The translations under genes were made by a program, and so were the position numbers. Below, piece after piece: positions 6,630 through 7,169 of a stretch of DNA of 7,169 bases; position 1 is the stretch's first letter; the number at the start of each line of letters is the position of its first letter. The notes beneath the pieces were generated by a model that saw only the letters and a list, made by a program, of their open reading frames with translations, ran no database searches and was not told the origin of the DNA. Origin of the DNA: Anaerolineales bacterium Chloro_02 (GTDB taxonomy: Bacteria; Chloroflexota; Anaerolineae; Anaerolineales; Anaerolineaceae); contig LUZV01000023.1 of assembly GCA_001603765.1 (NCBI GenBank), forward strand, positions 1 through 7,169, in the 5' to 3' direction.

Positions 6630-7169
6630 ATGACACAAGCAGAACCCTTGGACACGGTTTTGGAGAAGGAAGCCAAACTAGCACGGGAGATTTCGCTGGG
6701 GCGACTATCGGCGAGCCGGTTGCTCCAGTTGGATGCGTGCACCCGGTGCGGGGAGTGCCTGAACTGGTGTCCGATATACGATCAGGATGGGCGGGAAGCG
6801 ATACTGCCACGGCAGAAGATTCTGGATTTCCTCCACATCATCAAGAAACAGCATAGCCTTGTAAACGCAATTCTGCATAGCGGGAAGGTGCCGGATTCCG
6901 TGAAAGGGGTGATGCGTCGGGTATTCCGCCATGCGGAGGTAACCGAGGAAGAGCTCATCGGCTTTGTTCAGAACCTGTACGAGTGCTCTACCTGCGGGCA
7001 ATGCCAGGTGGTCTGTCCTGCCAACATCGACACGGTGAATCTTTGGGAAAACATCCGGGAACTCATCGTTGCGGCGGGCTATGGGCCTTTGGAGCAGCAG
7101 AAGGCGTTGATAAAAAGCGTAAAAGCCTATGACAACCCCTGGCAGCAGCCGCGCCAGGGCCGCGTGAAG
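6630..7169 (+). CDS. HdrD/DsrK/TmcB-like Fe-S oxidoreductase, N-terminal part (cut by window end)
   Basis: 180 codons are visible and the frame is still open at the right edge. Two ferredoxin-type motifs are present: CxxCxxCxxxCP at Cys37, 40, 43, 47 and again at Cys119, 122, 125, 129 (CSTCGQCQVVCPANI). Together they form an HdrC-like domain. The visible end, YDNPWQQPRQGR (168-179), is typical of the segment that leads into the CCG domains of HdrD, DsrK, HmcF and TmcB proteins, so one or two CCG (cysteine-rich) domains are expected beyond the window. It should be a cytoplasmic membrane-associated partner of the preceding NarI-like cytochrome b. Its ATG follows the purine-rich AAGGAAGGG (6617-6625). 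The substrate (a disulfide or other thiol, or the AOR-like/ferredoxin pair) cannot be told from this part. Confidence 0.9.
   Translation, partial: MTQAEPLDTVLEKEAKLAREISLGRLSASRLLQLDACTRCGECLNWCPIYDQDGREAILPRQKILDFLHIIKKQHSLVNAILHSGKVPDSVKGVMRRVFRHAEVTEEELIGFVQNLYECSTCGQCQVVCPANIDTVNLWENIRELIVAAGYGPLEQQKALIKSVKAYDNPWQQPRQGRVK

Overview
The window reads as a chromosomal redox operon from an anaerobic bacterium of Desulfobacterota type (a sulfate reducer, syntroph or metal reducer). This placement is inference. It rests on moderately high GC, thirteen CXXCH c-type haem sites in two adjacent genes, a tungsten-type aldehyde oxidoreductase homologue, and a heterodisulfide-reductase-like iron-sulfur subunit beside a NarI/DsrM-like cytochrome b. 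No sequence here fixes the genus.

Layout: positions 1-44 appear to be the first codons of a divergent minus-strand gene with a very good Shine-Dalgarno. Positions 45-452 are non-coding, with a possible promoter near 121-149 and a long leader with competing stems. From 453 everything is on the plus strand and tightly packed: a two-cluster ferredoxin (453-833), a compact, degenerate aldehyde:ferredoxin oxidoreductase (AOR) family protein (835-2157), a class-I-glutaminase-like protein of the BPL_N type with a C-terminal extension (2224-3522), a hexahaem membrane cytochrome c (3526-4425), a four-helix cytochrome b (4427-5161), a heptahaem cytochrome c fused to a NarI-like cytochrome b (5187-6608), and the N-terminal half of an HdrD/DsrK/TmcB-like protein running off the right edge (6630-7169). 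Gaps between genes on this strand are 1 to 66 nt, so one transcript is likely.

How they may work together (inference): the last four genes resemble parts of membrane complexes that connect periplasmic multihaem cytochromes, the quinone pool and a cytoplasmic Fe-S/CCG subunit (the Tmc/Hmc/Dsr style of sulfate reducers). The hexahaem plus cytochrome b pair looks like a split version of the fused c/b quinone-linked cytochromes such as CbcL. The ferredoxin and AOR-like protein would sit on the cytoplasmic side. The most unusual point is that the AOR-like protein keeps the N-terminal pterin-binding fold but is about 440 residues long, has lost most of the cysteines expected to hold its [4Fe-4S] cluster, and lacks the usual C-terminus. 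Together with the glutaminase-like protein, this makes the cluster a candidate for an undescribed transmembrane redox system.
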